Origin: Nitrososphaeria archaeon
Lineage (GTDB): Archaea > Thermoproteota > Nitrososphaeria > Nitrososphaerales > Nitrososphaeraceae
DNA length: 13,796 bases
Direction: 5' to 3'
Assembly: GCA_021324715.1 (NCBI GenBank)
Contig: JAJPIN010000033.1
Coordinates: 1 to 13,796 of the forward strand
The translations under genes were made by a program, and so were the position numbers. Below, piece by piece: positions 6,614 through 13,377 of this stretch (the stretch's first letter is position 1; each line of letters opens with the position of its first letter). Under the pieces are notes generated by a model. It saw only the letters and a program-made list of their open reading frames with translations, did not search any database and was not told where the DNA came from.

Positions 6614-6625
6614 GTTGATATACAC
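6614..6625. promoter_or_regulatory. Degenerate MarR-type operator upstream of marR
   Basis: GTTGATATACAC keeps the right half (ATATACAC) of the palindrome GTGTATATACAC found at the SDR and MFS promoters. It lies about 50 bp before the marR ATG, just downstream of a TATA-like TTTATATTA (minus strand, ~6629-6637), placing it at or after the transcription start. Autoregulation is inferred. Confidence 0.4.
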
Positions 6626-6686
6626 ATAATATAAATAAAAATGTTTGTGACAATTGTTAGTTCAAATAAAGTTTTAATTAAATTAC

Positions 6687-6718
6687 GTGTAGATACACTT
6701 ATAAGAGTGTATATACAC
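6687..6718. promoter_or_regulatory. SDR promoter: two palindromic operators around the TATA box
   Basis: GTGTAGATACAC (6687-6698), then TTATAAGA carrying the TATA box (6699-6706), then GTGTATATACAC (6707-6718). Each 12-mer is a GTGTA-NN-TACAC palindrome and the centres are 20 bp apart, two helical turns on one face. The SDR ATG lies 30 bp after the TATA box, so the message is probably leaderless. Repressor bound here would block TBP/TFB and polymerase. The block recurs at the MFS promoter. Confidence 0.8.
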
Positions 6719-6728
6719 CTATAATGGT

Positions 6729-7574
6729 ATGACCGAGAATTTAGGTACGAAAAAAGTGGCATTAGTGACAGGTAGCTCCTCTGGTATAGGTTATGAAACA
6801 GCATTGCTTCTCGCAAGAAATGGATTTGATACATTTGCAACTATGCGAAACATGAATAAATCTAAAGAAATAACAGAAGTTTCTAATAGAGAAAACCTTC
6901 CACTTAGAGTGGTACAGCTAGATGTCAATGACGATAAATCAGTCACCGATGCAATAAACAATATCCTAAAAGAAAAGGAATCAATTGAAGTTGTAGTTAA
7001 TAATGCAGGATATGGATTAATGGGAAGTGTTGAAGACAGTTCATTAGATGAGATAAAATCACAATTTGAGACTAATTTTTTTGGGGCTATCAGAGTCATG
7101 CAGAGGGTAATACCAATAATGAGGAAACAAAGAAGTGGGACGATAGTTAACGTAAGTTCAATTGCCGGACGCATTGGTTTTCCAATGGGATCAGCCTATG
7201 TTAGCAGCAAATTCGCACTTGAGGGTCTGAGTGAATCGATCTCATATGAATTGAAGCAATTCGGAATCAAAATCATATTAATTGAACCAGGCGTAATTAA
7301 AACAAACTTTGCCCTTGTAACGCCAAAGAAGGCAGTAAATACGAATTCATCATATTCACAATTAATGAACAAGTTGGAAGAAAATCTATTTTCGACAATC
7401 GCAAATGGAACATCTCCAAAAGAAGTAGCGTCAGTAATATTACGATCAATAACGGAAGCAAGTCCAGAGCACAGGTACTTGGTTGGTAATGACGCGGTAG
7501 AATTGATTAATGCAAGGAAAAACAATACAGACGATGAATTTGAAAAGATAATTGTGGGGAATCTTTTAAAATAA
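6729..7574 (+). CDS. Short-chain dehydrogenase/reductase (classical SDR)
   Basis: A 281-residue NAD(P)-dependent oxidoreductase with a Rossmann fold. Motifs are complete: TGSSSGIG (14-21, cofactor), LDV (64-66), NNAG (91-94), N116, S144 and Y157-x3-K161 (the catalytic tetrad). A basic residue, R40, after beta-2 ('ATMRN') favours NADP(H), which is inference. Length is typical. ATG 6729 is 30 bp after the TATA box; an overlapping ATG at 6724 is out of frame. Promoter and operator are shared in sequence with the MFS gene downstream, and the gene is divergent from marR, so it likely detoxifies or modifies a compound also handled by the transporter. Substrate unknown. Confidence 0.92.
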   Translation: MTENLGTKKVALVTGSSSGIGYETALLLARNGFDTFATMRNMNKSKEITEVSNRENLPLRVVQLDVNDDKSVTDAINNILKEKESIEVVVNNAGYGLMGSVEDSSLDEIKSQFETNFFGAIRVMQRVIPIMRKQRSGTIVNVSSIAGRIGFPMGSAYVSSKFALEGLSESISYELKQFGIKIILIEPGVIKTNFALVTPKKAVNTNSSYSQLMNKLEENLFSTIANGTSPKEVASVILRSITEASPEHRYLVGNDAVELINARKNNTDDEFEKIIVGNLLK

Positions 7575-7776
7575 GAAAATGAACAAAACTATAAAATTCC
7601 ACATGCTTCCCAGTCGATGGTGGATGGGCACAAATTTAGAAGTAGAGTATAGAGTCACACCAATAGTATAGTTGCTCCTTGCTAGTAACTATTAATTTTT
7701 GAAAATATTTTTTACTATAATATTCGATAAATTTAGTATTTATCAGCAATATATCTACCATAGTCTTAGTAAATGT

Positions 7777-7808
7777 GTGTAGACACACTTATAAGAGTGT
7801 ATATACAC
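7777..7808. promoter_or_regulatory. MFS promoter: second copy of the double operator
   Basis: GTGTAGACACAC (7777-7788), TTATAAGA (7789-7796), GTGTATATACAC (7797-7808), then CCT... as in the SDR promoter. Over 34 bp only one base differs. The TATA box lies 31 bp before ATG 7820. It marks the MFS gene as a separate transcript under the same regulator as the SDR. The 200 bp before it (7575-7776) hold no gene, only T-rich stretches at about 7693-7714 that may terminate the SDR transcript. Confidence 0.8.
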
Positions 7809-7819
7809 CTAATAATAAT

Positions 7820-9304
7820 ATGCCCGAAGTAGGACGGAATGAAGTAACAATTAGTCGTCATGCATGGTTCACACTAGCAATACTCAGTAGTACGTTATTA
7901 GTAGTATTTTTCTCAGAGACTATGCTATTACCGGCCATACCAGAAATAATGAAAGATTTTGGTATATCTTATGGAACTGCAGCATGGATATTCAGCGCAT
8001 ATTTGATTGTAGCTGCTGTTATGACTCCGATTGCGGGCAAAATGTCCGATATCTACGGTAAAAAAATAATCCTGATAGCATTACTGAGTATGTATCTAAT
8101 TGGAATAGTTGCTGGAGCATTTGCAAACAACATATCCTTTCTACTAGCCAGCAGGATAATTCAGGGCTTGGGATTAGCAGCAGTTCCCGCGGCTTTCAGT
8201 CTTCTAAGAGACACATTTCCGCCGGCAAAGCTTGCAATTGCGGTTGGAGTGTTTGGATCAGCATATTCTGCGGGCTCGGTAGTAGGACTGTTGGCAGGAG
8301 CAACGATTATCCAACTACTGGGATGGCATTCAACATTCTTTTCAATAGTACCATTTGTGGTTGTCGTAATAATTCTGATCTCCAAATTTGTAAAGGAAAA
8401 TAAAGACGAATCAAGATTCCATGCTAGAATACAAGAAGGTACTGACAAAAAACAAGTATCCTCTCCCATAGATTTGAGGGGAGCCCTAGTGCTTTCTCTC
8501 ACAATAATTTCGTTTCTAATGGCATTAACGCTAATAGAAACAGGAATAAACTCTACAAATTTACCTCAAATTGAGACTGCGTTTACAATTTCTGTAGCTT
8601 CCCTGGTCACTTTTGTAATAGTAGAAAGAAGAGTAGCGTCTCCCTTGGTAGATTTGAGATTGCTAAAAGACAAAATTCTTCTACCTTCATACATTATAAT
8701 GGTAGCGACCGGAATTACTATGTTCATGATATATCCTGCTATAGTTCAACTTGTCAGAAGTCCAGTACCCATGGGTTTCGGGGGTAGTCCGGTAGATGTA
8801 GCAAATGTGCAACTGCCATTCATGGTTATGTTTCTTGTCTTTGCGGCCATTACTCCAATGATTATAAATCGGATAGGAAAACTAAATCCTATTATCTTAG
8901 GTACGATAATAAGCCTTGCAGGGTCGATTGGACTACTGATGTTGCATTCAACAGGAATAGCTGTATCCACTAACCTGGCTATTATTGCATCAGGTCTTTC
9001 TATGTCAGTTACTTCTGTTTGGAATATCATCGTTTCATCATCTCCAAAATTATTCATTGGAATTTCTGTAGGAGTAGGCGCTCTTCTGTTATTCCTTGGG
9101 ATGGCAATTGGTCCTGCTCTAACTGGAGTGTATTTAGAGAGTAAGCAGACAATTGATGGTATTCCAGGAGCCTATCCTTCGCCGGAATCATACAATCTAG
9201 TGTATCTTACCTCAGCAGCATTATCAGCTATTTCACTTATCTTTGTGTTCTTACTCAAGAAAACGACAGGGAAAATGCAACTCGAATCAGTAACAACAAA
9301 GTAA
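7820..9304 (+). CDS. MFS transporter, drug:H+ antiporter-2 (EmrB/QacA) type
   Basis: Encodes 494 residues. Hydrophobic segments can be counted to 14, the number expected for DHA2-type multidrug antiporters. Family motifs: 'ETMLLPAIPEIMKDFG' in the first loop, motif A-like 'GKMSDIYGKKI' between TM2 and TM3, 'ASRIIQGLGLAAVPAAFSLL' (TM4) and 'GSAYSAGSVVGLLAG' (TM5, motif C-like). The frame is open from a GTG at 7775, but that codon lies before the operator and TATA box; ATG 7820, 31 bp after the TATA box, is the credible start. Acts in the cytoplasmic membrane, exporting a lipophilic or toxic compound by proton exchange. Substrate cannot be told from sequence; the MarR/SDR neighbours suggest an aromatic or antibiotic-like compound (inference). 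Confidence 0.9.
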   Translation: MPEVGRNEVTISRHAWFTLAILSSTLLVVFFSETMLLPAIPEIMKDFGISYGTAAWIFSAYLIVAAVMTPIAGKMSDIYGKKIILIALLSMYLIGIVAGAFANNISFLLASRIIQGLGLAAVPAAFSLLRDTFPPAKLAIAVGVFGSAYSAGSVVGLLAGATIIQLLGWHSTFFSIVPFVVVVIILISKFVKENKDESRFHARIQEGTDKKQVSSPIDLRGALVLSLTIISFLMALTLIETGINSTNLPQIETAFTISVASLVTFVIVERRVASPLVDLRLLKDKILLPSYIIMVATGITMFMIYPAIVQLVRSPVPMGFGGSPVDVANVQLPFMVMFLVFAAITPMIINRIGKLNPIILGTIISLAGSIGLLMLHSTGIAVSTNLAIIASGLSMSVTSVWNIIVSSSPKLFIGISVGVGALLLFLGMAIGPALTGVYLESKQTIDGIPGAYPSPESYNLVYLTSAALSAISLIFVFLLKKTTGKMQLESVTTK

Positions 9305-9909
9305 CCAACTACTGACATTCTGGTCCTTGAAAAGAGAAGAGACATTATTATTGAATTAACAAAATGGTAATGAGAAAACCCAGATAATAGGTCATAAATT
9401 GCCCAGTTATGTACCGCCCATGAGAAATGGAATTTGTCTTTTAAGGAAGACTAAAAAGATAAAACAAAAGCAAAGAGAATAGAACTAATTAATCTAATTG
9501 TTATAACTTTTATAGACTATTAATTATACACGAAAATTTTAAAATGATAATAATCTTAGAAAAGCGGAAGATTTCAGAAGACGTGAAACACAAGTTACTT
9601 AGAAGAGGGCTGTCATTAATTGGAATGTTGGATATAGATATAATATTCAGAAAGTCAAAACCTCGTCTTCTTTAAAATGGACTTTCCATAAGTGCTAAAC
9701 CGATCTAAGTTTCATATTCGTCCCTTAACCTTGAAAAAGGTTCTGGATCTATGGAGTCATTCTAAACCTACTTTTTCTAGTTTGGGTTTACTGCAACATA
9801 AGATGACACTCCTAACATGGTAATCTTTTATCAAATTTAATGGACTTGTGTATGACTGCTATTCCAGGAAACTGGCTAGAGTTAAGAAAAAGAAAAGCAT
9901 TATACCAGG
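9305..9909. other. 605-bp AT-rich gap with one doubtful small ORF and two hairpins
   Basis: No long gene on either strand. It holds a 43-codon frame (9544-9675, listed separately), a perfect hairpin AACCTT-GAAA-AAGGTT at 9727-9742 and a weaker inverted repeat TAAACC/GGTTTA at 9763-9790. The rest shows no recognisable feature. Confidence 0.5.
9544..9675 (+). CDS. Possible 43-aa small protein
   Basis: ATG at 9544 gives MIIILEKRKISEDVKHKLL, then RRGLSLIGMLDIDIIFRKSK, then PRLL. A TATA-like CTTTTATAG at about 9506-9514 is ~30-35 bp upstream, consistent with a leaderless transcript. The amphipathic, basic sequence looks protein-like, but at this length chance is likely enough. Not recognised. Confidence 0.3.
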   Translation: MIIILEKRKISEDVKHKLLRRGLSLIGMLDIDIIFRKSKPRLL

Positions 9910-10062
9910 TTATGAAACGCCAAAAGGTGGCCTCCTTCCTTGGCTATGTTCGACTGACTTATGGTAACTCAACATATCGGGAGTCTCAAAAATCTTTCCA
10001 CATATTTCACAGCTGAGTTTCTTTGGCCTCGGAGTGTAAATTGATTGTTCTGCCGTAGACAT
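9910..10062 (-). CDS. Tiny C2H2 zinc-finger protein
   Basis: Encodes 50 residues from ATG 10062 (or 52 from ATG 10068): a single classical finger 'CEICGKIFETPDMLSYHKSVEH', C18-x2-C21-x12-H34-x4-H39, with the hydrophobic core positions F25 and L31, a basic N-terminal arm (PRPKK) and a short tail. A single finger with basic flanks suggests nucleic-acid binding, possibly as a regulator of neighbouring genes; this is inference. The frame continues to 10134, but a TTAAG TATA-like element near 10090-10095 (minus strand) lies 26-30 bp before the internal ATGs. Divergent from the PPOX gene. Confidence 0.7.
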   Translation of the reverse strand: MSTAEQSIYTPRPKKLSCEICGKIFETPDMLSYHKSVEHSQGRRPPFGVS

Positions 10063-10200
10063 TTGCATATATAATATGGACAATATACCACTTAAGGTTT
10101 TCAGCGAATACCGTAAAGAAAATGAAAAATGCACGAGGGGGGATAAATGGAAATTACAAAGTTAACTTTATCTGTTGTTAACGCTTATCTTCAGTATCTA

Positions 10201-10644
10201 ATGGCAAGATCGATATTCAGCCAAAAGGAAATAGAGTATTTGAAGTCTCAACGTCTTGCAAGGATAGCTACTGCTGCCTCTACGCAAGAGGAGGGATCCA
10301 TACAGCCTGATGTTGTACCTGTTGGATTTGATTTTGATGGTGAATATCTCTATGTAGGCGGAATGAACCTCCTTAAATCTACGAAATATACAAATGTTTT
10401 AAAAAATAATAACGTTGCAATTGTGATTGATGACTTAAAAAGTATCGATCCATGGGATCCAAGAGGAATAAGGGTCTATGGCACTGCTGATATAGTTACT
10501 CGTCAAGGAGGTTATATGGAAAACACTGACCATCCCAATCCCCAATATATCAGGGTAAAACCCAAAAAGAAGTGGAGTTGGGGAGTTGAAGAACCCGTTT
10601 TTGTAAATGGAAAGTTCAATGTTAAAAGAGCAAAGGCAGGATAG
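10201..10644 (+). CDS. PPOX-class (F420/flavin-dependent) split-barrel protein
   Basis: Encodes 147 residues from ATG 10201. 'FSQKEIEYLKSQRLARIATA' (6-25), 'PDVVPVGFDFDGEYLYVGG' (36-54), 'KYTNVLKNNNVAIVIDD' (62-78) and 'GIRVYGTADIV' (89-99) match small pyridoxamine-5'-phosphate-oxidase-like split beta-barrel proteins, most like the PPOX class F420-dependent group of actinobacteria and archaea. Such enzymes form dimers and use F420 or flavin to reduce or oxidise small compounds; Nitrososphaeria make F420. The frame is open from 10147, but the family normally begins near 'SIFSQKEIEYL', so 10201 is chosen. Specific substrate unknown. It lies in the tRNA-bounded segment and its 3' flank carries the tRNA-end copy. 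Confidence 0.82.
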   Translation: MARSIFSQKEIEYLKSQRLARIATAASTQEEGSIQPDVVPVGFDFDGEYLYVGGMNLLKSTKYTNVLKNNNVAIVIDDLKSIDPWDPRGIRVYGTADIVTRQGGYMENTDHPNPQYIRVKPKKKWSWGVEEPVFVNGKFNVKRAKAG

Positions 10645-10711
10645 TTATTAAGATAAGTAGAGCATCCATATTTCGACTCGGATACAGTGGTAAAACAATT
10701 AATCATAACAA

Positions 10712-10793
10712 GTTCCGATTGAATATTCAGTCGTATACCGACGGGCCCGTTAAATATTTGCATCAATTACTAGGTTCCGATTGAATATTCAGT
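10712..10793 (+). repeat. Two exact copies of a 20-bp direct repeat
   Basis: GTTCCGATTGAATATTCAGT occurs at 10712-10731 and 10774-10793, 62 bp apart. The first copy runs directly into the tRNA-Lys end copy (10731-10749). The second is bracketed by TACTAGG (10768-10774 and 10793-10799). Confidence 0.75.
10731..10749 (+). repeat. Copy of tRNA-Lys 3' end (candidate attachment site)
   Basis: TCGTATACCGACGGGCCCG aligns with the tRNA-Lys 3' end at 5831-5849; the last 12 bases CCGACGGGCCCG are identical. The rest of the tRNA is absent, as expected for the distal junction left by a tRNA-targeting integrated element. Confidence 0.6.
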
Positions 10794-10905
10794 ACTAGGG
10801 CATTGAACAAAAAGAAAAGATAGAAAAAGGAATCGGACACAATTAGTGATGTTACCTCCTAAGTAAACAAAATATTTTTAAAGCATCAATATGTCTAAGG
10901 GGTAA

Positions 10906-10932
10906 GAATTAACACCTGATGGGAGTTAATTC
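10906..10932 (+). other. Hairpin GAATTAAC/GTTAATTC
   Basis: A perfect 8-bp inverted repeat around an 11-nt loop that contains CC..GG. It overlaps the left edge of the first long repeat and lies ~25-30 bp after a TATA-like TTTTTAAAG (10876-10883), so it could be the 5' end of a transcript. Confidence 0.4.
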
Positions 10933-11129
10933 GGCCATAACAAGAAGCAACCAATTTCCCACCAGATGCATGTCTAGGTGTGCAATTACTGGTGGGAATT
11001 CAAACTATAAATGATTATGATCCGAAAAAAATTATTCTTCCAGTCCAAACAAACTGTTATACAAACATTTATGACCGTTAACGCCAATAATTCAAATAAA
11101 CAAGTGTTTTTATTCCATCTGCAAATAAG
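10915..11129 (+). repeat. Long direct repeat copy 1 (candidate ncRNA or MITE-like unit)
   Basis: About 215 bp, highly similar to 11163-11378 with a period of ~249 bp. In order: CTGATGG, AACAAGAAGCAACCA, a hairpin with stem TTCCCACCAG/CTGGTGGGAA (10956-10965 and 10989-10998), a TATA-like CAAACTATAAATG (11001-11013), GTTAT(n10)ATGAC (11056-11075), and a T-rich end GTGTTTTTATTCC before ATCTG. The ends GATGGGA/TTCCATC can pair. No convincing reading frame covers it. Confidence 0.8.
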
Positions 11130-11162
11130 AACAACATAAGGTTTAAAAAAGACGATAAAGCA

Positions 11163-11378
11163 GCTGATGGAACACTGGTTGAATGATGAACAAGAAACAA
11201 CCAAGCCCACCAGTTGCCTGTGTTTAGTTCTGTGATTACTGGTGGGAATTCAAACTATAAATGATTATGATCCGAAAAAAATATTCTTCCAGTCCTAACA
11301 AACTGTTATGCAAACATTTATGACCGTAAACGCCAATAATTCAAATAAACAAGTGTTTTTATTCCATCTGCGAATAAG
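11163..11378 (+). repeat. Long direct repeat copy 2
   Basis: Same order of elements as copy 1. The hairpin stem CCCACCAG/CTGGTGGG is retained while its ~25-nt loop is almost entirely different. Downstream of the stem the two copies differ at only a few positions over ~130 bp. Ends GATGGAA/TTCCATC pair perfectly, extended by GCA/TGC. It lies directly upstream of the Lrp-type gene promoter. Confidence 0.8.
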
Positions 11379-11435
11379 CTAGTGTCTCACTTTTATTTAA
11401 ACTATAAAAATGTATAGATACCATGATGGTATGGT

Positions 11436-11930
11436 GTGTCTCGGAAGGTTGATAATAAAACTGCTAGCATATCAGATTTGGATAGAAAATTATTAAAGAT
11501 CTTACTATCGCCGAATAGTGAATTAAAATCCAGCAAAAGTTTATCAACAAAATTAAGCATACCAGTTACTACTATTAGAAGAAGACGTAAGCGGTTAGAA
11601 AGCAAATTTCTAAAGATGCATTATGTATTGGATATAGAGAAATTTGGCTGGAAACGTGTTGACTTTTTTATTTCCATAAGGAATGGACTGGTAAATGCTG
11701 TTGCTAATAATATACTCAATTTTGATGAAGTTACATATATCGGTAAGAGCATAGGCGAACATACAATCGACCTGAGAGTAGAAACAATTCTTAAGGATAA
11801 TGCTTCAATCCTTGACTTCCTTGAAAAAATAAAGGCGATGGACGGAGTTAAGGATGTAGTATGGAGTGAAATTGTTAGTGTGGTAGGTAGAAAAATATCA
11901 ATTCCTAGTTCAATAATTGACAGGTTTTGA
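11436..11930 (+). CDS. Lrp/AsnC-type transcriptional regulator
   Basis: Encodes 164 residues. An N-terminal HTH ('DLDRKLLKILLSPN...SLSTKLSIPVTTIRRRRKRLESKF', about 14-58) has the Lrp/AsnC pattern, with a very basic recognition helix (IRRRRKRLE). It is followed by an alpha/beta part (about 60-150) resembling a RAM ligand-binding domain, though the usual Gly pair is not obvious. The start is a GTG at 11436: an in-frame TGA at 11424 excludes upstream starts, and the TATA box TTTAAACTATAAAAA (11397-11410) is ~26-30 bp upstream, so translation begins at the transcript end. Nitrososphaeria carry many such regulators. Target genes unknown; its position between copies of the long repeat is notable. 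Confidence 0.75.
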   Translation: MSRKVDNKTASISDLDRKLLKILLSPNSELKSSKSLSTKLSIPVTTIRRRRKRLESKFLKMHYVLDIEKFGWKRVDFFISIRNGLVNAVANNILNFDEVTYIGKSIGEHTIDLRVETILKDNASILDFLEKIKAMDGVKDVVWSEIVSVVGRKISIPSSIIDRF

Positions 11931-11985
11931 TATGGAAAATAGATCTCACTGTTTGTCTTTGAAGGCATTAAGTCGTAATACATGT

Positions 11986-12100
11986 CAATTATAAATCACT
12001 AAAATCTACCGAATAAATGATTTTTAGTATCAAAAACCGTTATCCACAATAACCCTGATCGTTAAAGCCAAAATTCAAATTCCTTTGTGTTCTTTTATTT
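11986..12100 (+). repeat. Diverged third copy of the repeat core
   Basis: Aligns over ~115 bp with 11001-11115 and 11251-11365: ATAAAT, ATC..CGAA.AAA, AAA.A.C.GTTAT, TGATCGTTAAAGCCAA, ATTCAAAT, then GTGTTCTTTTATT. The upstream CCCACCAG hairpin is not present. GTTAT pairs with ATAAC (12039-12043 with 12049-12053) where copies 1 and 2 have GTTAT with ATGAC. It lies before the acetyltransferase gene. Confidence 0.6.
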
Positions 12101-12154
12101 GTCATTATACCTGGTTCCCCAAGATTTTAGTAGACCGCTCTCCATAGTTTGATA

Positions 12155-13126
12155 ATGGAGTCTGTTATCCGTTCCCTAAAAGAAGCTGATCTGGGAGAAG
12201 CAGATAGGGTATCCAGGCTGTCGTTTGGCACATTTCTTGGACTGCCTGACCCTATGAGTTTCTTCGGTGATGCAGATTTTATACGTACACGATTTAGGGC
12301 GGATCCCTCTTTATCTTTAGCTGCAGATGTAGATGGAAATTTTGTGGGATCAAACTTTATCGCAAATTGGGGCAGTGTGGGAGTATTTGGGCCACTTACA
12401 GTCCACCCCGACTTTTGGGACAAGGGCATTGCAAAACTTTTGTTAGATAGGACAATGGAGATGTTTAAAGAACTGAAAACTAAACACATTGGAATCTTCA
12501 CTTTCTCCAACAGTCCTAAACATGTCCACCTTTACCAAAAGTACGACTTTTGGCCGAGGTTCCTTACCGCAGTAATGTCAAAACCCACCAAGGCAGAGTA
12601 CACAATGGAAGATGGCCAAGAGATGATAAGTTGGACCAAATATTCCGACATGCAAAAAGAGAGACCATCAGAAATTCTTGACTACTGCTATTCTCTAACA
12701 GATTCGATTTATGAGGGGCTAGATCTGAAGGTTGAAATACAGTCTGTGGCAAATCAGAAACTGGGAGACACAATTCTCATAACTGATAACAAAAGGAACA
12801 AGTTGTTGGGGTTGGCCGTATGTCACTGTGGACCAAAAACCGAAGCCGGAAGTAATACATGTTATGTCAAGTTTGGTTCAGTGACAGCAAGTGAAGATAG
12901 GTCTGAATCAGCTAATTTTGATGAACTTATTAAGTGCTGTGAACATTTTGCGGTGACTCAAGGGCTATCTAAACTTGCTGCTGGAGTTAATCTAGGTAAC
13001 TTGGCAGCCTACAGGAAAATGATTTCCAAGGGGTTCAGGACTGAATTCCAGGGCGTTATGATGACTAAAAATAATGATCCAGGGTACCATATTGAGGATG
13101 TCTATGCAATCGATGATTGGAGATAG
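12155..13126 (+). CDS. Double-domain GNAT-type N-acetyltransferase
   Basis: Encodes 323 residues from ATG 12155 (TTG 12149 is an alternative). The first GNAT domain covers about 4-140: 'AADVDGNFVGSNFIANWGSVGVFGPLTVHPDFWDKGIAKLLLDRTMEMF', with the acetyl-CoA-binding motif WDKGIAKLL (88-96, in place of QxxGxG/A), then 'HLYQKYDFW'. The second half (about 195-315) repeats the layout in weaker form: 'LLGLAVCHCG', 'SNTCYVKFGSVTASEDRSES', 'LAAGVNLGNLAAYRKMISKGFRTEFQGVMM'. Such tandem GNATs acetylate small amines or proteins; substrate is not predictable. A TATA-like CATTATAC is at about 12105-12112. It is the last gene before the tRNA-end copy at 13213. Confidence 0.8.
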   Translation: MESVIRSLKEADLGEADRVSRLSFGTFLGLPDPMSFFGDADFIRTRFRADPSLSLAADVDGNFVGSNFIANWGSVGVFGPLTVHPDFWDKGIAKLLLDRTMEMFKELKTKHIGIFTFSNSPKHVHLYQKYDFWPRFLTAVMSKPTKAEYTMEDGQEMISWTKYSDMQKERPSEILDYCYSLTDSIYEGLDLKVEIQSVANQKLGDTILITDNKRNKLLGLAVCHCGPKTEAGSNTCYVKFGSVTASEDRSESANFDELIKCCEHFAVTQGLSKLAAGVNLGNLAAYRKMISKGFRTEFQGVMMTKNNDPGYHIEDVYAIDDWR

Positions 13127-13204
13127 ATTAAACGTAACTTTATCATAGGCACATAGGGTTTCAACGAAATTATTCAGTCATGTTCCTCCCATTTAGATCC
13201 GAAT

Positions 13205-13232
13205 TGTTAACAATACGCATCCCGACGGCTTC
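13205..13232 (+). repeat. Copy of the sequence that follows tRNA-Lys
   Basis: Matches 5853-5880 at 24 of 28 positions, including the core CGCATCCCGACG. Together they bracket about 7.3 kb. The surrounding 13127-13377 holds no gene. Confidence 0.6.
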
Positions 13233-13377
13233 AGACCTATTTGACGATACCAAAAGGGTTATCGATATTGCTTAAATTTAATAAGAAATTGGACTTATAA
13301 GCTCATTATAATTCGATCCAATATGAATTTGATATCACCATATGATTGTAAAGAATACATATGTTTCTAAAATTTAA

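Noticed and set aside
7775..7819. 15-codon N-terminal extension of the MFS transporter from a GTG
   Set aside because: It runs through the double operator and the TATA box, so it precedes any likely transcription start; ATG 7820 fits the promoter.
9852..10016. 54-codon plus-strand frame opposite the zinc-finger gene
   Set aside because: It overlaps the C2H2 finger, whose Cys/His spacing is far stronger evidence for the minus strand.
11182..11190. C/D-box sRNA suggested by ATGATGA near the second repeat
   Set aside because: No suitably spaced D box (CTGA) follows, and the first copy lacks the same C box.
10986..11210. 74-codon minus-strand frame across the long repeat
   Set aside because: It covers the repeat hairpin and TATA-like motif, has an implausible Cys/Ile/Phe-rich composition, and the second repeat copy does not preserve it.
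10915..11378. CRISPR array
   Set aside because: Only two long (~215 bp) units with no short regular repeats and spacers, and no cas genes in the window.
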